A stretch of 64,000 nucleotides of DNA from an uncultured Acidimicrobiales bacterium (GTDB lineage: Bacteria > Actinomycetota > Acidimicrobiia > Acidimicrobiales > SZUA-35). Shown piece after piece: positions 1 through 9,000 of this stretch. Positions within the stretch are counted from its first letter, which is position 1; each line of letters begins with the position of its first letter. The position numbers and the translations under genes were made by a program. Under the pieces are notes generated by a model that was not told the DNA's origin, did not search any database, and worked only from the letters and a program-made list of their open reading frames with translations. Location of the stretch: positions 62,001-126,000 of the forward strand of contig CALIFY010000005.1 of the NCBI GenBank assembly GCA_938021675.1, in the 5' to 3' direction.

Positions 1-1420
1 CCGGCAGTTGCAAAAGCGCCGAGCGGATTTCACCAAGCTCCATCCGGTGACCCCGAACCTTGACTTGGTCATCGGCTCTGCCGAGGAACTCAAGCAGCCC
101 ATCAGCGCTCCAGCGAGCCAGGTCGCCGGTGGCGTACATCCGACTACCGCCAATAGGGCTAAACGGGTCGGGGACAAATTGGCTAGCGGTCGCTGCCGGG
201 TTGTCGAGATACCCACGGGCTAGGCAGTCGCCGGCAATATACAGGTCGCCGGCCCGACCGACGGGAACAGGGTCGAGCCGGTTGTCGAGCACGTGGTAGC
301 GAACGTTCTGCATCGGTATTCCGTACGGAACGCTCGACCAACCATCGAGTAACGCGTCGACTCGGTGGTGGTTCGACCAGACCGTCGCCTCGGTGGCACC
401 GCCAAGGGCGACGAGTCCGGCACCCGGGTACTGAGCCCACAGGTCTTCCACGGTGGCCAGCGGTACCCAGTCTCCACTGAGGAACACCAGCCGCAGGGAG
501 GCGGACCCGGCGTCGGGCGACGGGGTGCCGAGAACTGCGGCCAGTGCTTGGGGCGCTGAATCCCAGAATGTGATCGGCTCTTGATCGATGACAGCCCGGA
601 CTCGTTCAGGGAGCCGAAGCACCTCGTCGGGCAACATTCGGATCGATGCGCCCGCGGCAAGAATCCCGAACATGTCGTAGACCGACAAGTCGAAGGCGAA
701 CGATGTGACGAAGAGCAGCCGATCGCTCTCGACGACGGCGTGTTCGCGGTTGACCCAGTCGATCAGATTCACCACCGACCGATGTTCGACCGCTACGCCT
801 TTTGGTCGACCGGTGGAGCCGGAGGTGAAGATGACGTAGGCCAGGTCTGATGGCGTGACCGATACAGGGAGCGGCGTTGACTGCCGTTGGTCAAGCTCGG
901 CCCGACCGATCAGGGTGAGAGCCGGTCCGGCTCCGTCGGGTGACGGAGCCCGTAACGGAGCCGCTGGTAGGTCTGGCACCATCAACACCGTGAGGCTGGT
1001 CGATCGATCAGCCAGGCTGAGGGCTCGACCGAGACGGTCTCGGCTAACCACGAGCACCTCGATGGCAAGCTCATCGATGAGCGACGCGATCCGGCTGTCA
1101 GGCCACCGGTGATCGAATGGCACATAGGCGGCACCGGACTTCATGATGCCGAGCAGGCTGGGCACCGCCTCGACGACGTGGTCGCTGAGTAACCCGACGA
1201 AACCGCCGGGCCCAACTCCGCTCTCGGCCAATGTTCGGGCTACCCGGTTGCTGAGATCAGCGACGTCGCGGTGCGACATCGTGTTGTCGTTTCCCACCAC
1301 CGCAGGGGCATCGCCGCGCCGGTCGGCAGCTCGATCGACCAAGTCGGTGATGAGCACGTCATCGCGATAGGGACGGTCGGTCTTGTTGACCTCGTCTGGG
1401 GTCAGGTCGGTCGTCGTCAT
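1..1420 (-). CDS. NRPS adenylation-domain protein, 3' end beyond window
   Basis: Activates an amino acid as aminoacyl-AMP for a nonribosomal peptide. The frame is open from ATG at 1420 to the left edge (about 473 residues), so the C-terminus, including any carrier domain, is not visible. Adenylation motifs appear in order: FTSGSTGRPKG (A3), FAFDLSVYDMFG (A4), LGGATEATVWS (A5), YATGDLARW (A7) and GRADDQVKVRGHRMELGEI (A8). Pocket residues read by eye are D-L-Y-D-L-S-L-V-W, close to the cysteine code DLYNLSLIW, so Cys or a related residue is a tentative guess. The N-terminus (LTPDEVNKTDRPYRDD) looks like a C-A linker, as if split from the condensation domain that ends the megasynthase gene. The start codon overlaps the carrier-protein stop (ATGA). 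Specificity is inference; the family is clear. Confidence 0.9.
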   Translation of the reverse strand, partial: MTTTDLTPDEVNKTDRPYRDDVLITDLVDRAADRRGDAPAVVGNDNTMSHRDVADLSNRVARTLAESGVGPGGFVGLLSDHVVEAVPSLLGIMKSGAAYVPFDHRWPDSRIASLIDELAIEVLVVSRDRLGRALSLADRSTSLTVLMVPDLPAAPLRAPSPDGAGPALTLIGRAELDQRQSTPLPVSVTPSDLAYVIFTSGSTGRPKGVAVEHRSVVNLIDWVNREHAVVESDRLLFVTSFAFDLSVYDMFGILAAGASIRMLPDEVLRLPERVRAVIDQEPITFWDSAPQALAAVLGTPSPDAGSASLRLVFLSGDWVPLATVEDLWAQYPGAGLVALGGATEATVWSNHHRVDALLDGWSSVPYGIPMQNVRYHVLDNRLDPVPVGRAGDLYIAGDCLARGYLDNPAATASQFVPDPFSPIGGSRMYATGDLARWSADGLLEFLGRADDQVKVRGHRMELGEIRSALLQLP

Positions 1421-1677
1421 TGGGCGCTTGGGCGGGCGGCCAGCTTGGATTCGACGAGGGCCCCGATCGCTTCGACCGTTCGAAAATTGTCGAACTCGAG
1501 ATCCTCGTTTTCCATCTGCACCCCGAACTCCGACTCTACGAAGAGCACCAGCTGCATCATGAACAAGGAGTTCACGAAGCCGAGAGCAAAGATGTCCTCA
1601 TCCGGTCGCAACTCGTGTCCGTTCAGGTTCGGGGCGATGTAGCCCACCACCCGTTCTTGTACCGATGGCTCAGCCAT
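1417..1677 (-). CDS. free-standing acyl carrier protein, FkbJ/ZmaD-like
   Basis: Small carrier protein of about 86 residues. The phosphopantetheine site is in LGFVNSLF, where Ser replaces the usual DSL context, followed by [19 protein letters not shown]. That pattern is typical of the discrete ACPs that carry glycerate-derived extender units (methoxymalonyl-, hydroxymalonyl- or aminomalonyl-ACP) in FK520, ansamitocin and zwittermicin pathways. The preferred start is ATG 1677 (MAEPSVQER), because a longer frame upstream lies inside the dehydrogenase gene. It overlaps the dehydrogenase gene by 8 bp and the adenylation gene by 4 bp, so the three are probably translationally coupled. The expected FkbH and acyl-ACP dehydrogenase partners are not in the window. 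Role inferred from motif and neighbour. Confidence 0.85.
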   Translation of the reverse strand: MAEPSVQERVVGYIAPNLNGHELRPDEDIFALGFVNSLFMMQLVLFVESEFGVQMENEDLEFDNFRTVEAIGALVESKLAARPSAQ

Positions 1678-2545
1678 GGGTCGACTCCTCTCCATTCGTG
1701 GCCTGTAACTCGTAGTGATAAAAGCCCTGGCCTGATTTGCGTCCAAGTTGACCGGCGTCGACGAGCTTCTTCAGCAGCGGTGCCGGTCGGTATTTCGAAT
1801 CGTTGAAACTCTCGTGGAGCACCATGATCGAGTTGACGATGGTGTCGAGGCCGATGAGGTCGGCGGTTTCCAGCGGACCCATAGGGTGACCGAAGCACCC
1901 CTTGAAGATGCGATCGACATCGGATGCCGAGCAGACTTGATCCTGCACGCAGTAGGCCGCTTCGTTGATGGTGAGCATGAGCACTCGGTTCGTCACGAAC
2001 CCTGGCATGTCCTCTACTAGGACCGCCGACTTGCCCATCGCTGACAGCAACGACTCCACGGCATCGAGCGTGGCCGCGCTGGTGTGATACCCCCGGATCA
2101 ACTCCACGGTGTCAATCAGGGGCACCGGATTCATGAAGTGGATTCCCACCACTCTGTCGACCCGTTCGGTTACCGACGCCAATCTGGTGATGGAGATCGC
2201 CGACGTGTTGGCTGCCAGCACGATGTCGTCTCGGCAGATCTCATCGAGGCGGCGGTAGATCCCGGCCTTCGTCTCGAAGTCCTCGGTCACGTTCTCTATG
2301 ACGATGTCGACGTCGGCTACCCCAGCGAGGTCGACCGAAACGTCGAGCCGGCCCGGTTCGGACGGTGTGTCGTTCGCCCCGTACAGCCGATGAAGCCGTT
2401 CGTCCCTCGCAAGCTGCTCCGGGGCGGCCTTCAGCTGCTCCTCGTCGTGGTCTACCAGCACCACATCGAAACCGGTCCTTACCAACGCATGTGCCAGGCT
2501 CCGTCCGATAGTCCCTGCACCGATTACTCCCGCCGTTTTGATCAT
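1670..2545 (-). CDS. 3-hydroxyacyl-CoA dehydrogenase family (FkbK-like)
   Basis: NAD-dependent dehydrogenase of 291 residues. The N-terminal Rossmann motif is GVIGAGTIG (residues 6-14), then [20 protein letters not shown] and [10 protein letters not shown], and a C-terminal helical domain with [11 protein letters not shown] and [16 protein letters not shown], as in 3-hydroxybutyryl-CoA dehydrogenases. In catabolism this family oxidises 3-hydroxyacyl-CoA. Here it sits between exporter genes and a discrete carrier protein in a PKS/NRPS operon, which matches FkbK/ZmaG-type enzymes that oxidise glyceryl-ACP on the way to hydroxy- or methoxymalonyl-ACP. The start is ATG 2545, 15 bp after the exporter stop. 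The family call is secure; the biosynthetic role is inferred from context. Confidence 0.88.
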   Translation of the reverse strand: MIKTAGVIGAGTIGRSLAHALVRTGFDVVLVDHDEEQLKAAPEQLARDERLHRLYGANDTPSEPGRLDVSVDLAGVADVDIVIENVTEDFETKAGIYRRLDEICRDDIVLAANTSAISITRLASVTERVDRVVGIHFMNPVPLIDTVELIRGYHTSAATLDAVESLLSAMGKSAVLVEDMPGFVTNRVLMLTINEAAYCVQDQVCSASDVDRIFKGCFGHPMGPLETADLIGLDTIVNSIMVLHESFNDSKYRPAPLLKKLVDAGQLGRKSGQGFYHYELQATNGEESTHG

Positions 2546-2560
2546 GATCTCCGTGGTCTC

Positions 2561-4315
2561 CTATTCGTCTCGTCGCCAGATCTCGGCAAGGTCATCGCAG
2601 GTGTCGAGCCCGTTGGTCAGGCTCCCGGCGAAGACCACTCGTCCTTCGGCCAGCACCGCGACCTGGTCGGCTCGTTCAAGAGCGGCCCGACGGTGTGACA
2701 CGGCGAGGCACGTCGCTCCGTCGTCGAGCAGGCGGTCCCACACCTGACGCTCCGTTCGACTGTCGAGCGCCGAGGACAGGTCGTCGACCACGAGGAGTCC
2801 CGGCGATCGAGCCAACATCCGGGCCGCGGCGACGCGCTGGACCTGCCCTCCAGACAATCGCGACCCGCGACGTCCCACCGTGGTCGCCAGGCGATCGGAG
2901 AGTCGTTCCACGTCGTGGTCGAGGGCGGTCCGGGCCAGCACCGGTTGCAGTGCGTCGTCGTCGAGTCCGAGACCGAGCAGGATGTTGTCCCGCAACGAAA
3001 TGCTCAGCAGGGTTGGCACCTGCGGTGTGTATGCACACCGGGGAGGGAGGAACCAATCGCCGGGTTCGTCGACCGTTCGACCGTTCCATCGAATCTCGCC
3101 AGCGGTCAAGGGAAGGAGCCCGAGCATGGCCCGCAGCAGCGTGCTCTTTCCCGCTCCCACCCGACCGGTTATCACGGTCAGGGTGTTGGCATCGATCGTC
3201 AGAGATACCTCGTGAACGCCATGGCTCGTTCCGGGGTACAACGCGGTTGCGCCGTTGATACTCACCTGCTCCAACGGCTCGGCTAGTGGTGGCACCGCCT
3301 CGACCGGGATCTCCCGATTCGATCGGAGGTCCAGTGGGCGGGCCCGGTGCAGTGCGTCGTCGTCGGTATCGGTCAGTTCACCGAGGCGCTGCCACGCCAC
3401 GTTGGACTGCCGGGCCACGGTGAGGGCGTAGCCGTAATGGATCAATGAATCGCTGATGACCGGTAAGAAGTAGATGAACAGCGCCAACTGGCCGAGGCTC
3501 ATGGTTCCGTCGATCAACGAACCGGCAGCCAACACCAGCGTGCTCCCCACGCTGATAAGCGCGATGTTGTCCATCAACGACGACATGAGCACCTCGTCGA
3601 ACAACTTCTCCCTGAGCACGGTCCGCCGGCGGACAGCACTCAGCTCCTCCAGCCGACGGCGGATCCTCGTCTCGGCCTGCCCAACCTGTATGGCCTGGAT
3701 CGATGAGAACGACTCGGTCAGTATCTCCGAAACCCGGGCGTCGGCCTGGCGGCTCGACGCCCGGAACCGTTCGAGCCGGCTCCCGAACTGATTGACCAGA
3801 ACGGCGGCGGCAACGATGGGAATGAAGACACCGACCGTGACGACGGAGTTGACCGAGGCCAGGAGCACGACGACACCAACCATGAGGACAATATCGCCGA
3901 CGGTAAGAAGGGCGAAGCTGAGAAAGCGGCCGATCAGGTCGGCGTCGGCGCTCAGCCGGCTCAGCGCGTCGCCTCGGGACAATCGCAGAGGCTCGGCCGC
4001 CGGTCGCCCCAGCAGATGGCTCAGCCCGTTTGCCCGGAGGAGCGAACTGGAAGAGAAGCTGCAGGTCGCCTCGAACCAGATTGCCGTCAACAGGATGACG
4101 AGCCGCCCGGCCGCCGCCGCCACCAGAAGGGCGACCAATAGCCATACCGTCGAGCTGAGGGTCTGCGCCTCGTCGAGACGGTCGAACAGCTGCCAAATGA
4201 GAAGCCCGGGGACGAACTGGATGGCGGTACGCCCGATTTGCAAAACGAGAGACGTGGCGAACAGCGCCGGCCGCCTGGCCAAAAGAGCGATGAGCGCCCC
4301 GACAAACGACGTCAT
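2561..4315 (-). CDS. ABC exporter half-transporter, degenerate NBD subunit
   Basis: Membrane exporter subunit of 584 residues with an N-terminal transmembrane region (about 1-330) and a C-terminal ATPase. Walker A is GRVGAGKST, the signature LSGGQ, and Walker B LLVVDDLSSALD followed by H-loop SHRR. The residue after the Walker B Asp is Asp, not the usual catalytic Glu, as expected for the degenerate site of heterodimeric exporters such as TM287/288. The partner gene directly upstream carries the Glu. The start overlaps the partner stop (ATGA at 4315-4312). Within this PKS/NRPS operon the pair probably exports the product. Substrate unknown. Confidence 0.9.
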   Translation of the reverse strand: MTSFVGALIALLARRPALFATSLVLQIGRTAIQFVPGLLIWQLFDRLDEAQTLSSTVWLLVALLVAAAAGRLVILLTAIWFEATCSFSSSSLLRANGLSHLLGRPAAEPLRLSRGDALSRLSADADLIGRFLSFALLTVGDIVLMVGVVVLLASVNSVVTVGVFIPIVAAAVLVNQFGSRLERFRASSRQADARVSEILTESFSSIQAIQVGQAETRIRRRLEELSAVRRRTVLREKLFDEVLMSSLMDNIALISVGSTLVLAAGSLIDGTMSLGQLALFIYFLPVISDSLIHYGYALTVARQSNVAWQRLGELTDTDDDALHRARPLDLRSNREIPVEAVPPLAEPLEQVSINGATALYPGTSHGVHEVSLTIDANTLTVITGRVGAGKSTLLRAMLGLLPLTAGEIRWNGRTVDEPGDWFLPPRCAYTPQVPTLLSISLRDNILLGLGLDDDALQPVLARTALDHDVERLSDRLATTVGRRGSRLSGGQVQRVAAARMLARSPGLLVVDDLSSALDSRTERQVWDRLLDDGATCLAVSHRRAALERADQVAVLAEGRVVFAGSLTNGLDTCDDLAEIWRRDE

Positions 4316-6045
4316 GAGTCACCGGCCAGGGAGAGCTGGAGCAGCTGTTCGAGCTCCGAGCCGGCCCGAGTCGAGAGCTCACCGTACGTTCCCGACTCGA
4401 TCACCCTGCCAGATTCGATCACCACTACCTTGTCTGCCCGCGCCACCGTCTCGAGCCGGTGGGCGATCAACAACGCGGTCCGCCCGTGCAGGAGGGCGTC
4501 GACTGCTCGTTCGATCGTGCGTTGTGTGATGGGATCGAGGCGGGAGGAGGCTTCGTCGAGAATCACCACCGACGGGTCTCTCACCAGCACCCGGGCCAAG
4601 GCCAGGAGCTGGGCTTCTCCCGCCGATAGATCCGACCCTTCGATTTCGGTCTCAAGCCCGGCCGGTTGGGACGCCAACCACTGCTCAAGCCCAAGCTCGG
4701 CCAGGGCAGTCTCGAGCTTGTCGTCGCCGATCGTGGCGTCGAACATGGTGAGGTTGTCACGCAAAGAGCCGTGGAGCAGCTCTACGTCCTGGGTTACGAA
4801 ACCGATCTCAGCCCTGAACTCCTCGAGGCGGAACTCTCGAAGGTCGCTCCCATCGAATCGAACCGAGCCGGAGGTCGGATCGTAGAAGCGAAACAACAGT
4901 TTGGCGATGGTCGACTTGCCCCCTCCGGTACGGCCAACGACAGCGGTAACGGTGCCCGGCTCCATATCGAACGAAACGCCATCGAGGACGACGGTGTCCG
5001 CCAGGTACTGGAAAGAGACATCATCAAAGCAGACGGCCGGCGGACCCGTGGTCACAAGTTGACGGTGACCATCTGACATGGCCGAGGTGGTCTCCACGAG
5101 TTCGCGTACCCGACCGATGCTGGCCGCCGCCCGCTGGAAATCGCCCAGCTGGTCGGTGATCCGACGCAGGTTCTCCGAAACCAGTCCGGTGAGGCTGAGG
5201 ATCATGAAGATCGTGCCGAACGTGATGACCCCGATCGAGAAGAGGTATGCGCCGATCGAGAACGACACCACCGTGCCGAGAACAAACACGGCGGCGATGC
5301 TGCCGATAAAGGCCCGGAAAAACAATGAGGCTCGCCGCCCTCGTTCCAGAAGCAAACCCAATGCCCGCTGATGAAGTTCGTCGACGAATCGGCGAGCGCC
5401 ATTGGGAACGAGGTCTTCCCGTGCCCGAAGTACCTCTTCCCAAAACCCGGATGCTTCGGCGACGGCTTGCCGGGACGCTTGCATAGCCGGCACCGCCGAA
5501 CCTTGGAAACGGATGAGGAGCACCAAGGCCGCCAACACATAGGTGAGAAGGATCAGCCCGACCCGCCAATCCTCGGTGAAGAGCACCACGACGACCCCGA
5601 CCAGGAGTAGCCCGTTTGCCAGTATCTGGATCACGAACTGGCTGAAGAAGTTGGCCATATCTGCGACGTCGCCATCGATACGCTCGACCATTTCCCCCGG
5701 CGATCGATCGTCGTGAAAGCCGAGGTCGAGGCCGAGGCAGTGGAGGGTGAGATCAGAGCGCAGGGCGTTGGTGGCCGTCCAACCGACGTCCTCGGTGAGG
5801 TAGGTCCCAACCGCGTAGAAAAGCTGGCTCACCACGATCACGCTGATGAACCACACCCCCTGCGCGGTGGCCGAACCCTCGGCGTCACCTCGGACGATAT
5901 CGACGAACGATCGCAGGAAGTAAGGACCCGAGAGCTGCAGGGCCAGCGAGACGATGAGGAAGAGGGCCAACACGACAACCCGACCTCGTTGTGGTCGGAG
6001 ATATCGACCCAGGAGGGTCCAATAGGAACCAAAGGCGCTAGTCAC
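4312..6045 (-). CDS. ABC exporter half-transporter, canonical NBD subunit
   Basis: Partner exporter subunit of 577 residues. The transmembrane part (about 1-310) contains ALRSDLTLHCLGLDLGFH and the coupling segment SPGEMVERIDGDV. The ATPase has Walker A GRTGGGKST, signature LSAGEAQ (not LSGGQ), Walker B VVILDEASSRLD with catalytic Glu, and H-loop AHR. With the next gene this gives one competent ATP site (its Glu with the partner's LSGGQ) and one degenerate site. GTG 6045 was chosen as start because the megasynthase stop TAG (6040-6038) lies just inside it and the upstream extension only reads through that gene out of frame. Probably exports the cluster product. Confidence 0.9.
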   Translation of the reverse strand: MTSAFGSYWTLLGRYLRPQRGRVVVLALFLIVSLALQLSGPYFLRSFVDIVRGDAEGSATAQGVWFISVIVVSQLFYAVGTYLTEDVGWTATNALRSDLTLHCLGLDLGFHDDRSPGEMVERIDGDVADMANFFSQFVIQILANGLLLVGVVVVLFTEDWRVGLILLTYVLAALVLLIRFQGSAVPAMQASRQAVAEASGFWEEVLRAREDLVPNGARRFVDELHQRALGLLLERGRRASLFFRAFIGSIAAVFVLGTVVSFSIGAYLFSIGVITFGTIFMILSLTGLVSENLRRITDQLGDFQRAAASIGRVRELVETTSAMSDGHRQLVTTGPPAVCFDDVSFQYLADTVVLDGVSFDMEPGTVTAVVGRTGGGKSTIAKLLFRFYDPTSGSVRFDGSDLREFRLEEFRAEIGFVTQDVELLHGSLRDNLTMFDATIGDDKLETALAELGLEQWLASQPAGLETEIEGSDLSAGEAQLLALARVLVRDPSVVILDEASSRLDPITQRTIERAVDALLHGRTALLIAHRLETVARADKVVVIESGRVIESGTYGELSTRAGSELEQLLQLSLAGDS

Positions 6046-9000
6046 CGGCCGCCGTTCTCTCCGAAGCCAACCGGGCGGCCAGGGCCCGCTGCAGACTGCT
6101 CGGTTGTTGCGACCGATCGACCGGTGCCGTCGATCTTGCCGAGGCTGCGGCCAACACGCTCTCGACGTCGATGTCATGGCTGCCGGTGGCTGACGCGACG
6201 ACGGCCTGAAAGGCGTCAGCTACCGCTGCCGCTCGGGCTGGGCTCACCAGCCGAGGGTCATGGGTGACCCGAAACAGTGTGTCGTCACCATCGGGCCGAC
6301 CGAACAAACTGAGTTCGGTCTGGGGTGTCTGCAACGCTGGCGGCAAAAATCGAGTGAACTGAAAAGTGGTTCGGTAGAAGGGGTTTCGTCCGGCCCGCCG
6401 CGGCGGGTTCACCACCTCGACGACCCGGGAGAACGGCAACTTTGCGTGTCCGTAAGCCTCTAACGCGCTGCTGGCGACAGCTTGGGCCAGCGCGCCCATC
6501 TGTCGATGGCCCGCCGAGGTAACTCGAACGGCCACGAGGTTTACTAGCAACCCGACGACGCCCTCCAAGTCGCGATGCTCCCGTCCGGCGTGAGCCACAC
6601 CGATCACCATGTCGTCCTCCGCGGTTACGGCGGTGATGGTGGCGACGAGCGACGACAGGTAGAACGAGCTGGGGGTAATGGCCAGATCCCGACAGGTAGC
6701 CGACACCATCGAGGTCAGTTCCGGTCCGAGGCGGAACTCTCGGTAGTCGACAACCGGAGCGCTGGGATGGTCGATGTCGGCCAACCCGACGTCTGGCAAC
6801 GGGCCGCCCAGGTGTTCCTGCCAGAACGCTTCGCTGCCCGCGGCGTCGTCGCTGTTGAGCCATCGGTGCTCAGCCCGAACAGCATCGGCGAAGCCAACCG
6901 CCAACGGGTCAAGAGGCGGAATCGCGCCGTTACTCAGCGCCTGGTAGGCGGCCATGAGTTCCTGATGAACAATGGCCATGCTGAGGCCGTCGGCCACCAG
7001 GTGATGGAGGTTCACCAGCACGCATGAGCGGTCGGAACCAAGCCGATACAGGTGTACCCGCAGCGTCGGTGAGGCAAGATCGAGCTCGACCTGCGCTTCC
7101 CGCTCGATCATCTCCCGTGCGGTGCGTTCGGGGTCTGCGGCTTCCACGTCGTGAACGGCGACTCGACATCGGTGGTCGGGCAGAATCTGTTGCCAGACAC
7201 CGCCCCGGTCCTCCCCGAAGCAGATGCGAAGGGCATCGTGTCGGGCCACGATGGCATCGACGGCTTTTTGAAGCGCGGCAGCGTCGATGCGTTGGTCGAT
7301 CATGTCCCACGCTGGAAGGTTCAGATTCCCACCTCCCTCGACGTGTTGCAGCTGCCAGAGGGCAACCTGGCCTCCGGTTAGCGGGAGTCGACGCTGGTCG
7401 GCCGATGACGGTGACCCGTCGGCTGGGTCGGCGTCGCCGAGGTGTACCTCGCCCGACGATTCGAGGTGGCGGGCCAACCCCTCTACCGTTAAGTGCTGGA
7501 ACATGTCGGCCATGGTCAGCTCTCGGCCGGTGGCGGCTCTGATGCCATTGGCGATCCGCAGTGCGATGAGGGAGTCGCCCCCGACATCGAACAGGGTGGC
7601 TGTTACATCGAGTTCGTCTAGGCCTAGTTCAGCGGCCCAGGCTGCGGCCAGCCGACGTTCGAGGTCGGTGTACTCGCCGTCGCCGCCGGTGAGGTCGACC
7701 TCGACCAAGGGAGTCGATGGATCGGCCGCTTGCTGATCTGTGGTCTCGGTTTGAGCTTGACGTCTGAGTCCTCGAACCAGCGACTCGGGTAGCCGGATCA
7801 TCGACGTCTCGACGAAAGCGTCCAGCATGGAGCGATCGATGGAGCGGAGACGAGCGGTGTTGAGGCGACCGACGATCAGCTGAGGCCCGGGTTGATCCAT
7901 GACCACATCGAGCTGCCGGGTGGCATCGGCCACCGAGATAGACCGGAAGAAGCCCTGATCGGCGGCTACCCCGAAGGTGTCGGCCATCCCCGTGCCGAGC
8001 CAATCTGTCCAATTGATCGACAAGGTGGAAAGACCACGAGCGGTTCGATCGGCAGCGTAGGCGTCAAGGAACATGTTGGCCGCGGTGTAGTCGCTCTGTC
8101 CGACGGTGCTCCACAGGGCGACCGTCGAGCTGAACAGGATCGTTCGGTCGGGTGGGTCGTCGGCCATCGTCGTGTCGAGCACCAATGTGCCAACGGTCTT
8201 TGGCGACATCGTCGTGTCGAAGTCCACATGGTCTTTTCGAAAGATGAAGCCATCGCCGGCCACTCCGGCGGCGTGGACCACGTCGGTCACCCGCCCGACC
8301 TCGGCCCGAACGGTGGCCACCGTCGCGGCCATCGCTTCGAGGTCGGTTACATCGGCCTGAAGGTAGCGCACCTCGTTGCCGGCTTCTTTCAGCTCGGCGA
8401 TGACCGCCCGTAGGTCAGAGACGGCACCCTTTGCGACCGGTTCGGGGACCGGTCGGCGGCCGAGCAACACTATGGCCGCCGTCGGGTGAGTGGTGGTCAC
8501 CCAACGAGCGACCGCCTGTCCAAGACCTCCGCTACCCCCAGTAATGAGATAGACCCGACGGGCCGACGGTGCCCTAGTCTCAGCGGTGTCCGACCGATCA
8601 CCCGCAGTGTGTTCAACCGTAGTGTTGGCATAAGGAGTGTGTTCAAAAGAAGAGTGTTCGGGCTCGTCGGTGGAGGCAGCTCGAGGGGTCAGTTCTGGAG
8701 CCAGCCGCTGTTCACCCCGGAGCGCCACCCACGGCAGTCCGTCGGTTGCCAACGCCTCATCGACAACCCGGGCGGCATCGATGGCTTCGCCTCGATCGAT
8801 GAGACCGACGGTGACATGGTCGAGTTCGTGGCCTATCGCCTTGGCGACACCGAGTACGGCGGCGGCGGCCGGTCGGACCCGTTCACCCTTTTTGGTAGCG
8901 GCCGCCGACGGGGTGACAACCACCAAGCGGATGTCGTCGGGTGGGCGAGCCGCCATGGCTTTTGCCAGGAAGAATACACCGGCGGCACCGGTCGCCAGAT

